DNA of 8,769 nucleotides from Planctomycetota bacterium (GTDB lineage Bacteria > Planctomycetota > Planctomycetia > Pirellulales > Thermoguttaceae), in assembly GCA_023397045.1 (NCBI GenBank), contig JAEWUR010000090.1:1-8769 (forward strand), in the 5' to 3' direction. Under the pieces are notes generated by a model that was not told the origin of the DNA, ran no database searches, and worked only from the letters and a program-made list of their open reading frames with translations. Below are positions 1 through 6,939 of this stretch, piece after piece. Each line of letters opens with the position of its first letter. Within the stretch, counting starts at the first letter, position 1. The translations under genes and the position numbers were made by a program.

Positions 1-78
1 TTGTGTATGGTTCTTCGGATGTGGACTGCCAGTTCCGCGTCCGATCGGCCGATCCCCGCGAATTAGTGATTTCCCGCC

Positions 79-1770
79 ATGCGTTTTTTCGACGACCTCT
101 CGATCAATGCCAAGTTGAACCTATCCGCGCTTCTGGCGGGTGGGGCCGCATTGATTTTGGCGTCGGCGGCTTTGATTTTCAACGATGCGAACCTGATTCG
201 ATCGTCGAAGGTTCAGCAGCTTAGCTCGTGGGCGGAGATGATGGGGGCGTACAGCAGCGCCGCCTTGACGTTCGACGATTCGGCGGCGGCCAAGGAGTTG
301 CTATCATCCTTGAAGCTTCAACCAACCATTCAGTTCGCCTGCATCTACAATTCGAAGGGCCGCATTTTTGCGTCGTATGAGAGTAAGGATCTCGTGGCAT
401 TCGAGCCTCCACCGCCGCAACCAACCGGACATGAGTTCGTCGAAGGCGGATTTTTGGACGTCAGCCAACAAATCGTCAGCGACGGGGAGCCGATCGGAAC
501 GCTCTATCTGCATGCCTCGATGACGGATCTGAACGATCAGATCATTCGAAACATCGCGACCGTGGCGGCCGTGATGCTCGTGTCGATCGCCGTGATCTTC
601 TTCTTTTCGTCGCGGCTTCAGCGCAGCGTGTCGTTGCCGATCCTTCGCCTGGCGAGCACCGCCCAAATGATTTCGCTGAACCGCGACTATTCGACCCGGG
701 TCAAAAAAGTCGCGAACGATGAACTGGGTACGCTCTACGACGAGTTCAATGCGATGCTCGATCAGATTCAGCAGAACGAGCGCGAATTGCAGAAGGCGCA
801 CGATCAGCTCGAAATTCGCGTGCAAGAACGAACTCGCGAGCTTTCGCACGCCAATCTGCAATTGAGCAATGAAGTCGGCGAGCGCAAACGGGCGGAGACC
901 GAGCTCGAGGCCGTCCACCAGCAATTCATGGAAGCCGCGCGCAAAGCCGGCATGGCCGAGGTGGCCACGGGCGTGCTGCACAATGTCGGCAATGTTCTGA
1001 ACAGCATCAACGTTTCGGCCACGCTGGTCGCCGATCGGCTGCGGAACTCGAAGCTTCACGAGCTATCGCGGGCGCTCGACCTGATCGAGCAGCACAGCGC
1101 CGAATTGGGCGAATACCTGACCCACGATGAACGCGGCAAGCGCATTCCCGGGTTCCTTCGCATGGTTGCGTCGCACATGGATCGCGACCAGACAATGATC
1201 TTGGACGAGTTGCATTCGCTGACGAAGAACGTCGATCACGTCAAGACGATCGTCGCGATGCAGCAGTCCTACGCAGGCGCCGCGGGATTGATTGAATCGG
1301 TCTCGATCGCCGAGTTGGTCGACGATGCGATTCGTTTGAACGCATCGTCCTTCGAGAAATACCATATCGAGGTTATCCGCAAGTACAGCGACATCCCCGA
1401 GGTCCGCATCGAGAAGCAGAAGCTGCTCCAGATTCTGATGAACCTCATGACGAACGCGAAAGACTCGTTGGTGGAAAGCACGAACGAGTTGCGGCGTTTG
1501 ACCGTGTCGATTCGTCTGGATTCGTCCGAGCCGCCGCGGCTGCTGATCGAGGTTCAGGACACCGGCCTGGGCGTTGCGAAGGAGAATGTGAAACGCATCT
1601 TCTCGCACGGATTTACCACGAAGCGTCATGGCCACGGATTCGGCCTGCATAGTTCGGCGAACGCCGCGAAGGAATTGGGCGGCACGCTGTCGGTACAGAG
1701 TGAGGGGCCGGGTTGTGGGGCAATGTTTACGTTGGAATTGCCATTTAAGCCTGTGAAGGTGTTGACATGA
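79..1770 (+). CDS. Membrane sensor histidine kinase, CHASE8-HAMP-HATPase
   Basis: This 563-residue inner-membrane kinase probably senses a periplasmic cue and starts a phosphorelay. A short cytoplasmic tail leads to TM1 (about 15-35). A periplasmic domain (about 36-155) follows, with CHASE8-like features: [19 protein letters not shown], then an [12 protein letters not shown] stretch. TM2 is at about 158-177, HAMP at about 178-232 and a heptad-rich coiled coil at about 226-290. The probable phosphoacceptor is H301 in [12 protein letters not shown], an H-box with HN where most kinases have HE. The ATPase domain shows an N-box ([10 protein letters not shown], 455-464), G1 (DTGLGV, 494-499) and a glycine-rich G2 ([10 protein letters not shown], 517-526). 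No receiver domain is present. I chose ATG 79 because it gives the expected charged N-terminus before TM1; no clear Shine-Dalgarno precedes it. The stop overlaps the next start, so the two products are probably made together. The family call is firm, but the signal is unknown. Confidence 0.93.
   Translation: MRFFDDLSINAKLNLSALLAGGAALILASAALIFNDANLIRSSKVQQLSSWAEMMGAYSSAALTFDDSAAAKELLSSLKLQPTIQFACIYNSKGRIFASYESKDLVAFEPPPPQPTGHEFVEGGFLDVSQQIVSDGEPIGTLYLHASMTDLNDQIIRNIATVAAVMLVSIAVIFFFSSRLQRSVSLPILRLASTAQMISLNRDYSTRVKKVANDELGTLYDEFNAMLDQIQQNERELQKAHDQLEIRVQERTRELSHANLQLSNEVGERKRAETELEAVHQQFMEAARKAGMAEVATGVLHNVGNVLNSINVSATLVADRLRNSKLHELSRALDLIEQHSAELGEYLTHDERGKRIPGFLRMVASHMDRDQTMILDELHSLTKNVDHVKTIVAMQQSYAGAAGLIESVSIAELVDDAIRLNASSFEKYHIEVIRKYSDIPEVRIEKQKLLQILMNLMTNAKDSLVESTNELRRLTVSIRLDSSEPPRLLIEVQDTGLGVAKENVKRIFSHGFTTKRHGHGFGLHSSANAAKELGGTLSVQSEGPGCGAMFTLELPFKPVKVLT
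1755..1759 (+). promoter_or_regulatory. Ribosome binding site of the hybrid kinase
   Basis: GAAGG lies inside the last codons of the upstream kinase gene, 7 nt before ATG 1767. It supports that start and, with the ATGA overlap at 1767-1770, points to translational coupling of the two kinases. Confidence 0.6.
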
Positions 1771-3668
1771 ATCCCCCGAATGAAATAATCCGCGTCCTTG
1801 TGATCGACGATCAAGAGTCGATTCACGAGGACTTCCGAAAAATCGTCCAGACCGACGACCACGACGACCGCGACATTAACGAGGAAGCGGCCGCCCTGTT
1901 CGGCGACGCGCCCGCCGAGGAACATTCCGCCGAGCGTTTCGAAATCGATTCGGCCCATCAGGGCGAGGAAGGCCTGGCCAAGGTTCAAAAAGCGTTGGAC
2001 GAAGGGCGTCCCTATCCGTTGGCGTTCGTTGACGTGCGAATGCCGCCCGGCTGGGACGGCGTCGAGACCATTCAGCGCATGTGGCAGGTTGATCCGGAGA
2101 TTCTGGTGGTGCTTTGCACGGCCTATTCCGATCACACCTGGGAAGACATTGTGGCGAAACTTGGCCGGACCGACCATTTGCTCATCTTGAAGAAGCCGTT
2201 CGACAACATCGAAGTGCGGCAACTCGTTCTCGCGCTGACGAAGCGATGGCATCTTGCCCGACAGGCCGAGATGACCCGAACGCAACTCGAGCAGCGCGTG
2301 GTCGAACGGACGCACGAGGTCGAGAACCGCAGCAAGGCACTGGAACAGGCCACGGTCGAGTTGAAAGAGACCAACGAAGAGTTGGCCGCCGCGCGCGTCG
2401 CCGCCGAGGCCGCCAATCGGGCAAAATCCGAGTTCCTCGCCAACATGAGCCATGAGATTCGGACCCCGATGACCGCCATTGTCGGCTATGCCGAACTGTT
2501 GCGCGACGAAATCGTCAGAGCCGAGATGCCGGGCGCGCCGATCGAGTTCGTCGACGCCATTCTCAGCAATACCGAACACCTGCTCGGCCTGCTGAACGAC
2601 ATTCTCGACATGAGCAAGATTGAAAGCGGGCAGCTCGAGGTCGAAAAGGTTGCATGCAACCCGTGGGAGATCGTCCACAACGTCACGTCGATGATGCGCG
2701 CGCCGGCGAAGGCCAAGGGGCTGACGCTCAGCATCGAGCATTGCGGGCCGATTCCCGAATCGATCGCCAGCGATCCGCTGCGATTGCGGCAGATCCTCGC
2801 CAATCTGATTGGAAACGCGATCAAGTTCACGGCGTCGGGCGGCGTACACATCGCCGTCAAATTGCTGCAAGACCAGCCCGACAAACCCTCGCTGCGTTTC
2901 GACGTGGTCGACACGGGCATCGGCATGTCCGCGGAAACGATCCAGAAGTTGTTCGATCGATTCAGCCAGGCCGACACGTCGACAACCCGACGTTATGGCG
3001 GTTCGGGCCTTGGCTTGGCCATCTCGAAACGGCTGGCCTTGATGCTCGGCGGCGATATCGCCGTTGAGAGCGAGGCGGGACGCGGCAGCACCTTCTCGGT
3101 GACCATCGCGACCGGTCCGTTGGACAATGTCAAGCTGAACGACAATCCGCAAATGTCGGTGAGTCTCGACCGGACAAAGAAGAAGCCCGGCAAGATCGCC
3201 ACGGGCGAGAGGATTCTGCTGGCGGAGGATTGCACGGACAACCAGCGCATCGTTTCGTTGATTCTGAGCAATGCCGGATTCCAGGTAACCGTGGCCGAAA
3301 ACGGGCAGGTCGCTTGCGAAAAGGCGCTGGAGGCGTTGAAGGACGGGAAACCGTTCGACATGATCCTGATGGATATGCAGATGCCGATCATGGAGGGACA
3401 CGAAGCGACGCGGCGTCTGCGCGCGGCGGGCTACAACCGCCCCATCGTCGCATTGACCGCGCACGCCACGGTCGACGACCGCAAGAAGTGCCTCGAAGCC
3501 GGCTGCGACTTCTACGTCACGAAGCCGATCAATCGTTCGGAACTATTGGTCGTCGCCGCCGATTGTGCATTGGGAACCGGGCGGAATGGCCTGCACGGCG
3601 TACCGTCCGTCAGTCCCTCGGTCGACCCGGCCGAAACGACGAAGACGCCTTCCGGCGCGTCCAACTAG
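1767..3668 (+). CDS. Hybrid histidine kinase/response regulator, REC-HisKA-HATPase-REC
   Basis: This 633-residue soluble phosphorelay protein has no transmembrane segment. The N-terminal receiver (about 8-160) carries the acidic pair D14-D15, phosphoacceptor D89 in [12 protein letters not shown] and K143 in LKKPF. It has an acidic insertion of roughly 27 residues (about 31-57) after its first helix. A coiled coil (about 164-222) leads to a classical H-box [15 protein letters not shown] with H229. The ATPase domain has N-box NLIGNAIKF (347-355), G1 DTGIGM (382-387), F-box LFDRFSQAD and G2 GGSGLGLAI (411-419). The C-terminal receiver (about 482-600) has E487-D488, phosphoacceptor D536, T564 and K586, all intact. 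A Pro/Ser/Thr-rich tail ends the protein. There is no Hpt or DNA-binding domain, so the output partner must be encoded elsewhere. The N-terminal receiver could accept phosphate from the upstream kinase (inference). The TAG stop lies in the direct repeat flanking the downstream mobile element. Confidence 0.95.
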   Translation: MNPPNEIIRVLVIDDQESIHEDFRKIVQTDDHDDRDINEEAAALFGDAPAEEHSAERFEIDSAHQGEEGLAKVQKALDEGRPYPLAFVDVRMPPGWDGVETIQRMWQVDPEILVVLCTAYSDHTWEDIVAKLGRTDHLLILKKPFDNIEVRQLVLALTKRWHLARQAEMTRTQLEQRVVERTHEVENRSKALEQATVELKETNEELAAARVAAEAANRAKSEFLANMSHEIRTPMTAIVGYAELLRDEIVRAEMPGAPIEFVDAILSNTEHLLGLLNDILDMSKIESGQLEVEKVACNPWEIVHNVTSMMRAPAKAKGLTLSIEHCGPIPESIASDPLRLRQILANLIGNAIKFTASGGVHIAVKLLQDQPDKPSLRFDVVDTGIGMSAETIQKLFDRFSQADTSTTRRYGGSGLGLAISKRLALMLGGDIAVESEAGRGSTFSVTIATGPLDNVKLNDNPQMSVSLDRTKKKPGKIATGERILLAEDCTDNQRIVSLILSNAGFQVTVAENGQVACEKALEALKDGKPFDMILMDMQMPIMEGHEATRRLRAAGYNRPIVALTAHATVDDRKKCLEAGCDFYVTKPINRSELLVVAADCALGTGRNGLHGVPSVSPSVDPAETTKTPSGASN

Positions 3669-3805
3669 TGGTCTGTCCAGATCGTCGTTACTAATCGAGG
3701 TTCGGCGCGACAGAATCGTAACCCGAAGCGTAAGCGAGGCTGTCCCTCGCTTACGCTTCGGGTTACGATGATCGGTCCATTCGTAAACTTGAATTGGACA
3801 GACCA
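3669..3805. mobile_element. MITE-like element with terminal inverted repeats and flanking duplication
   Basis: The ends are an 11-bp perfect inverted repeat: TGGTCTGTCCA at 3669-3679 and TGGACAGACCA at 3795-3805. ACTAG flanks both sides (3664-3668 and 3806-3810), as expected of a target-site duplication. An alternative reading is a TA duplication within CTAG, as made by IS630/Tc1-type transposases, with ends one to two bases further out (GTGGTCTGTCCA and GTTGGTCTGTCCA). The element carries no transposase, so it would have to be moved by another copy's enzyme. A 25-bp perfect hairpin sits near its middle. It lies immediately after the hybrid kinase stop codon, and the duplication preserves that stop. 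The mobile nature is inferred from structure alone. Confidence 0.6.
3715..3769. repeat. 25-bp perfect hairpin repeat, planctomycete dispersed type
   Basis: The arms at 3715-3739 and 3745-3769 are perfectly complementary over 25 bp, around a 5-nt loop (CTGTC). Bottom-strand translation reads RNPKRKRGTASLTLRVT, a peptide string I recall from many small spurious ORFs in planctomycete genomes, which suggests a dispersed repeat family. As RNA it would fold very stably. It may serve as a bidirectional barrier between the convergent operons, but no U-tract follows on either strand, so it is not a textbook intrinsic terminator. Confidence 0.8.
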
Positions 3806-3821
3806 ACTAGCCGCCCCTTGG

Positions 3822-3861
3822 CCGCCACTGTGTCATGCTAAAGCACGACCTACGGTGGTGG
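3822..3861 (-). terminator. Possible imperfect hairpin downstream of the NagB-like gene
   Basis: On the minus strand this lies 11 nt past the NagB-like stop. Bases 3822-3831 pair with 3852-3861 over ten pairs, two of them G-T. An inner stem pairs 3832-3838 with 3843-3849, with one A-C mismatch, closing a TAAA loop. Two unpaired bases (3850-3851) separate the stems. There is no T-run after it, so it could be a transcript-end structure or another repeat remnant rather than an intrinsic terminator. Confidence 0.3.
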
Positions 3862-3872
3862 GAAACAGGAGT

Positions 3873-4805
3873 CTAGTGCATTTCCGTTTCCACCGCGCCG
3901 ATGGCCTTGCGGTAGAAATTGAATTGCACGTTGGGATGGTCGGCCAGCAGCGACATCGGCACCGCCGCGTCGGGCAGTCCCTTTCCGATCATCCAGGCGG
4001 TCAGACGCATTCCGAACGGATTGTCGTGGTTGCCTGCCTGCCAGATGGAGACCTTTTTGGCCTTCCATGTCTCGACCGGACCGACCGTGGCCGCACGGCT
4101 CGGGACGAGCGACAATTGACCGCCGCCCGATGTCCTTGCGTTTTGAATCAAGGTCATCGGGTGCAGATCGGTGATTCTGGCCGGCAGCTTTCGCTGTTCG
4201 GCGGGCGACGGCGGCGCGTCGCAATAGGCGCCCTCGCGCCGCGGCGGATCGTTGAACGCCCAGTGTTTCACATCGCCTTGTCCGCCTTGCATCACCGCGC
4301 ATCGTATCTGGTCGTAGGTCTTCGAATAGGCGGCCAGATCGCCGACGGGGAAGTGCAGATTCTCGTCCGGCATCCGCAGTTCAGGACGAATGCGGTTGAA
4401 ACACATTTCCTTGTCGGCCCGAGCAAAACTTAGCGGGTGCGTGACCGGCACCGGTTGGCCGTCCTCGCCGATCCATTCGTCCATACCCCAGAAATGGGCG
4501 TCGCGCAGGTTGATATCCAACTCGTTGACCAGCCGAGCGACCAGCGGCAACTGCTCGGTTGGCCCAATTGGTCCGCAGATGCCGACCGGATTGTCGGCGG
4601 TCGACTGCCGCCACGCGTCGATGTATTCCAAGGCCTCGGCCAGGTAGAAATCTTCGAGCGAATCGTACATGACGACCTGGAACCCCGGCCGGGATAGCTG
4701 TTCCATGTCGCGAACGGTCAGGCGGGCCGCGTCTTCCAGAATTGCGGCGTCCAGCGTCGTGTAGTCCCACCAATCGGGCGCGACTTTGCTTAGGGGGCGT
4801 GGCAT
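3873..4805 (-). CDS. NagB-fold sugar isomerase/deaminase-like protein (divergent)
   Basis: This 310-residue protein has the glucosamine-6-phosphate deaminase / 6-phosphogluconolactonase fold. By-eye alignment to E. coli NagB (from memory) matches GPIGPTEQ (78-85) to the phosphate loop and FWGMDEWIG to TFNMDEYVG, with D109 at catalytic D72. [11 protein letters not shown] (177-187) aligns with NDGHIAFNEP, where H181 keeps H143, D186 replaces E148 and V179 replaces D141. R224 aligns with substrate-binding R172. VPSRAATVG matches the VPKYALTVG segment. The phosphate-contacting K208 aligns with D261. The protein is about 45 residues longer than E. coli NagB. It is probably cytoplasmic, with no signal peptide. 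ATG 4805 is preferred because AGGA lies 9 nt upstream; a TTG at 4850 in the same frame is less likely. It lies 41 nt after the PIG-L stop, so they probably form one operon. The fold is well supported; the reaction is not known. Confidence 0.82.
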   Translation of the reverse strand: MPRPLSKVAPDWWDYTTLDAAILEDAARLTVRDMEQLSRPGFQVVMYDSLEDFYLAEALEYIDAWRQSTADNPVGICGPIGPTEQLPLVARLVNELDINLRDAHFWGMDEWIGEDGQPVPVTHPLSFARADKEMCFNRIRPELRMPDENLHFPVGDLAAYSKTYDQIRCAVMQGGQGDVKHWAFNDPPRREGAYCDAPPSPAEQRKLPARITDLHPMTLIQNARTSGGGQLSLVPSRAATVGPVETWKAKKVSIWQAGNHDNPFGMRLTAWMIGKGLPDAAVPMSLLADHPNVQFNFYRKAIGAVETEMH

Positions 4806-4814
4806 GGCCAAGGT

Positions 4815-4818
4815 TCCT
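4815..4818 (-). promoter_or_regulatory. Ribosome binding site deciding the NagB-like start
   Basis: The minus strand reads AGGA with a 9-nt spacer before ATG 4805. This favours that start over the upstream in-frame TTG at 4850, which would add 15 residues and overlap the PIG-L stop. Confidence 0.55.
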
Positions 4819-4846
4819 GCAAAAAAACGAGATGCAAATACGAATG

Positions 4847-5599
4847 TCAAACGGTCGGTTTCGATGGGAACAGTTCAGCGAGCAGATCGTTCCTCGGGTA
4901 GGCATGACCTCGGTGCTGCACAAAGGCTTCGGCGGCGAAAACGCCCGCCTCACGACCTCGCATCGCAGCATGCCGGGTCATCGAATCGATGTATTCGTCG
5001 GTGCCGTGATGGGCGCGAAGCCATTCGCGCTGGCTTGCGTGACACGCCAGCATTTCGGTTTTCTTGGGCAGTTGATCGCCGACGTCGACATACGTGGTCG
5101 GTTTCACCAAGTTGCCAAACGGGTCGATCGCCTCCATCGGATCGCAATAGTAGAGGTGCGGAACGCCGGAGTGGCTCTGCAACGGGAAGGCCGAAACGTT
5201 CGGCGCGCCGAAGGCAAAGCTGGCCGATCGCGCGATGCGCGACGTCTCGGTGTGATCCAACATATAATCGACCGGCGAGAGCGTGAAAACCAGCTTCGGC
5301 GACACTCGCCGGAAGAGGTCGTAGCATTTCTGGAGCGTCGGCTTGTCGTAGACGATCATGCAATCGCGCTCGTCGAGGCAATGATACGTGGCGTCGATCA
5401 GTTTGGCCGCCGCCCGGGCTTCGGCCGTCCGCCGGGCGCTGATGGCCCAACGGTCCTCGGTCATGGTCCCGCAATCGCCGGGCGTCATCGTGGCGATATG
5501 CACCTCCCAGCCGGCCTGCCGCAGTCGGATCAGCGTGCCCGCGCAAAGAAACTCGGCATCGTCTGGATGCGCCATGAACGCCAGGACTCGTTCGGTCAT
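4847..5599 (-). CDS. PIG-L/LmbE family zinc-dependent deacetylase
   Basis: This 250-residue cytoplasmic protein belongs to the family that removes N-acetyl (or other acyl) groups from amino sugars, for example GlcNAc-PI de-N-acetylase and MshB. After a short first strand it has the signature AHPDDAE (10-16). H11 and D14 are the expected zinc ligands and D13 the expected general base. The third zinc ligand is expected at H116 in [11 protein letters not shown]. These key residues are all present, so the enzyme should be active. ATG 5599 puts AHPDDAE at the usual distance from the N-terminus, with GGAG 9 nt upstream. The frame stays open to 5704, but the extra sequence is promoter DNA. It is the first gene of a two-gene operon with the NagB-like gene, divergent from a XylR-like regulator. 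An acylated amino sugar is the likely substrate (inference); the exact molecule cannot be read from sequence. Confidence 0.9.
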   Translation of the reverse strand: MTERVLAFMAHPDDAEFLCAGTLIRLRQAGWEVHIATMTPGDCGTMTEDRWAISARRTAEARAAAKLIDATYHCLDERDCMIVYDKPTLQKCYDLFRRVSPKLVFTLSPVDYMLDHTETSRIARSASFAFGAPNVSAFPLQSHSGVPHLYYCDPMEAIDPFGNLVKPTTYVDVGDQLPKKTEMLACHASQREWLRAHHGTDEYIDSMTRHAAMRGREAGVFAAEAFVQHRGHAYPRNDLLAELFPSKPTV

Positions 5600-5608
5600 A
5601 ATCTCGTT

Positions 5609-5612
5609 CTCC
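5609..5612 (-). promoter_or_regulatory. Ribosome binding site of the PIG-L gene
   Basis: GGAG on the minus strand, 9 nt before ATG 5599. It fixes this start in place of upstream in-frame codons that fall inside the promoter region. Confidence 0.6.
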
Positions 5613-5666
5613 GCAAGAGTGGCCGTCGCCGAAAATCCTTGTATACCAACGAAATACGTTATATGA

Positions 5667-5683
5667 TGGTATCTAGAATACCA
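5667..5683. promoter_or_regulatory. Palindromic operator candidate
   Basis: TGGTAT (5667-5672), a 5-nt centre and ATACCA (5678-5683) form a perfect 6-bp-arm inverted repeat. A third ATACCA copy is at 5643-5648. The palindrome covers the proposed -10 of the PIG-L promoter, so a bound protein would block RNA polymerase. A second inverted repeat, CACCCG/CGGGTG (5682-5687 and 5695-5700), abuts it and fills the promoter spacer. Which protein binds is unknown; the adjacent regulator is the first candidate. Confidence 0.45.
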
Positions 5684-5704
5684 CCCGTGCCGTTCGGGTG
5701 TCAA
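5675..5704 (-). promoter_or_regulatory. Sigma70-type promoter for the PIG-L/NagB-like operon
   Basis: The minus strand has a consensus -35 TTGACA (5704-5699), an 18-nt spacer and a -10 TATTCT (5680-5675, 4 of 6 to consensus). Transcription would start near 5668, leaving a leader of about 70 nt before ATG 5599. This is the best promoter match in the divergent region. Confidence 0.5.
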
Positions 5705-5716
5705 TTAATAATATTG

Positions 5717-5744
5717 CGTCATTCTCTTACATTATTTCGTCATT
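5717..5744. promoter_or_regulatory. 21-bp-spaced direct repeat, AraC-type binding site candidate
   Basis: CGTCATT occurs at 5717-5723 and again at 5738-5744, exactly 21 bp apart start to start (two helical turns). The preceding bases also match (TTG and TTT). AraC-family dimers bind direct half-sites with this spacing. The site lies 12 bp upstream of the PIG-L -35 and just before the regulator start at 5755, so it could serve for activation of the operon, for autoregulation, or both. Confidence 0.4.
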
Positions 5745-5754
5745 TCCGCCGCCC

Positions 5755-6924
5755 ATGCCCGCACTTCGAAACGTCGCACTGGTGATCGACGCCTCGCAGC
5801 CATACGACCGGAAGGTCGTCCAGGGCATCGCGGCCTATGTCCGTCAGGCCGGAAATTGGAGCATTTACCTGGAAGAGCGTCCCCAGGAGAAGATGCCCGA
5901 CCTCGACCGCTGGTCGGGCGACGGGATTATCGCCGATCTGGACGATCAGAACGTGGCCGAGGCCTTGCGTCGCAAGTCGCTGCCGATCGTGGGCATCGGC
6001 GGCGGATACGGCGGCTACGACCCGGCATCGCGCATCCCCTACTTCGTCTCGAACGAGGATGCCATCGCCCGGCTGGCGGCCGACCATCTGCTGGAACGAG
6101 GGTTGACGCACTTGGCCTTTTGCGGATTCCCCCGAACACGCATCAATCTCTGGTCACACGCCAGGGGCGAAGCGTTTCGCCGTTACCTTGCCGGCAAAGG
6201 CATGCAGTGCTCGTTGTATACCGGACGGCATCGATCGGCGCGTCGTTGGGACAACATGCTCAAGGGCTTGATGGACTGGCTCGACTCGTTGCCGAAACCC
6301 TTGGGCTTGATGGCCTGCGACGACGTTCGAGCAAGGCATGTGCTCGAGGCGTGCCGGCGGCTTGATCTGCGCGTGCCCGACGATGTGGCCGTCATCGGGG
6401 TCGACAACAACGAAATGCTCTGTGAACTGACCACGACGCCGTTGACGAGCATCGAGCAAGGATTGCGGCGCATGGGTTTTGAAGCCGCGGCGCTGTTGGA
6501 TCGGATGATCGGCGGCGCAACGCCATCCCAGACGCGATTCGTCATCGATCCGGAGACGGTCGTCACGCGACGGTCGACGGACGTTCTGGCCGTCGCCGAC
6601 GCCGACGTGGCCGAGGCCGCGCGTTTCGTGCGCGAACGCGCCTGCGACGGCATCGGCGTTTCCGACGTAGTCCGGGCGGTCCAGACGTCGCGTTCGACGC
6701 TCGAACGGAAGTTCAAGAGCTTGATCGGCCGAACCGTTCACGACGAGATCCAGCGGATTCGTCTCGAACACGTCGCACGCCTGCTCGCCATCAGTGAGTT
6801 GACAATCAAACAAGTGGCCGCGCAAAACGGCTTCGCGCACGTTCCTTATATGACCACGCTGTTTCGCCGACGGTATGGCTGCACGCCCGGTCAGTATCGC
6901 AATCGGGCCAAAAAAACCGAGTAA
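5755..6924 (+). CDS. XylR-like transcriptional regulator (LacI-type sensor + AraC HTH)
   Basis: This 389-residue one-component regulator is close in length and architecture to E. coli XylR. It begins directly with a type-1 periplasmic-binding-protein sensor fold (about 4-275: NVALVIDASQPYDRKVVQGI, GIIADLDD, FVSNEDAIARLAADHL, VAVIGVDNNE, TTPLTSIEQG). No LacI-type N-terminal helix-turn-helix is present. The C-terminal AraC domain (about 285-386) has two HTH units, the first around VSDVVRAVQTSRSTLERKF and the second around TIKQVAAQNGFAHVPYMTTLF, then a TPGQYR ending. ATG 5755 is chosen because the sensor's first strand starts just after it; a GTG at 5698 would add 19 residues encoded by AT-rich promoter DNA. 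It is divergent from the PIG-L/NagB-like operon, which it probably controls. The ligand is likely a sugar or amino sugar rather than xylose (inference). Its end is 15 bp from the convergent RND gene. Confidence 0.92.
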   Translation: MPALRNVALVIDASQPYDRKVVQGIAAYVRQAGNWSIYLEERPQEKMPDLDRWSGDGIIADLDDQNVAEALRRKSLPIVGIGGGYGGYDPASRIPYFVSNEDAIARLAADHLLERGLTHLAFCGFPRTRINLWSHARGEAFRRYLAGKGMQCSLYTGRHRSARRWDNMLKGLMDWLDSLPKPLGLMACDDVRARHVLEACRRLDLRVPDDVAVIGVDNNEMLCELTTTPLTSIEQGLRRMGFEAAALLDRMIGGATPSQTRFVIDPETVVTRRSTDVLAVADADVAEAARFVRERACDGIGVSDVVRAVQTSRSTLERKFKSLIGRTVHDEIQRIRLEHVARLLAISELTIKQVAAQNGFAHVPYMTTLFRRRYGCTPGQYRNRAKKTE

Positions 6925-6939
6925 TTCACTCGTCTTCGA

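Noticed and set aside
1..78. Possible 3' end of an upstream gene (one frame is open from base 1 to a TAG at 64-66; another runs on into the kinase)
   Set aside because: Only 21 codons are visible, with no recognisable motif, and more than one frame is open. The upstream gene cannot be identified or placed in a frame.
1626..3464. Long 612-codon minus-strand open frame opposite the hybrid kinase
   Set aside because: It mirrors a strongly supported plus-strand kinase with all motifs intact. Its own translation is Arg/His/Gln/Asp-rich with no domain, as expected of an antisense frame in GC-rich DNA.
3543..3806. Small minus-strand ORF containing NPKRKRGTASLTLRVT
   Set aside because: The peptide comes from the hairpin repeat and the antisense of the hybrid kinase tail. 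There is no ribosome binding site and no conserved protein is expected.
5709..5734. Possible -10 elements for the regulator (TAATAT at 5709-5714 or TACATT at 5729-5734)
   Set aside because: Neither has a convincing -35 at proper spacing, and the AT-rich stretch gives many chance matches, so no promoter is called for the regulator.
4742..5785. 347-codon plus-strand open frame opposite the PIG-L gene
   Set aside because: It runs through both the deacetylase zinc motif region and the promoter, and its translation has no recognisable domain, so it is an antisense shadow.
5755..6924. Naming the regulator xylR and the adjacent operon xylose utilisation
   Set aside because: The architecture matches XylR, but no xylose isomerase or xylulokinase gene is nearby, and the divergent operon points to an amino-sugar substrate instead.
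6925..6939. Possible terminator between the convergent regulator and RND genes
   Set aside because: Only 15 bp separate the stops, with no inverted repeat or T-run. The genes probably terminate inside each other or by factor-dependent means.
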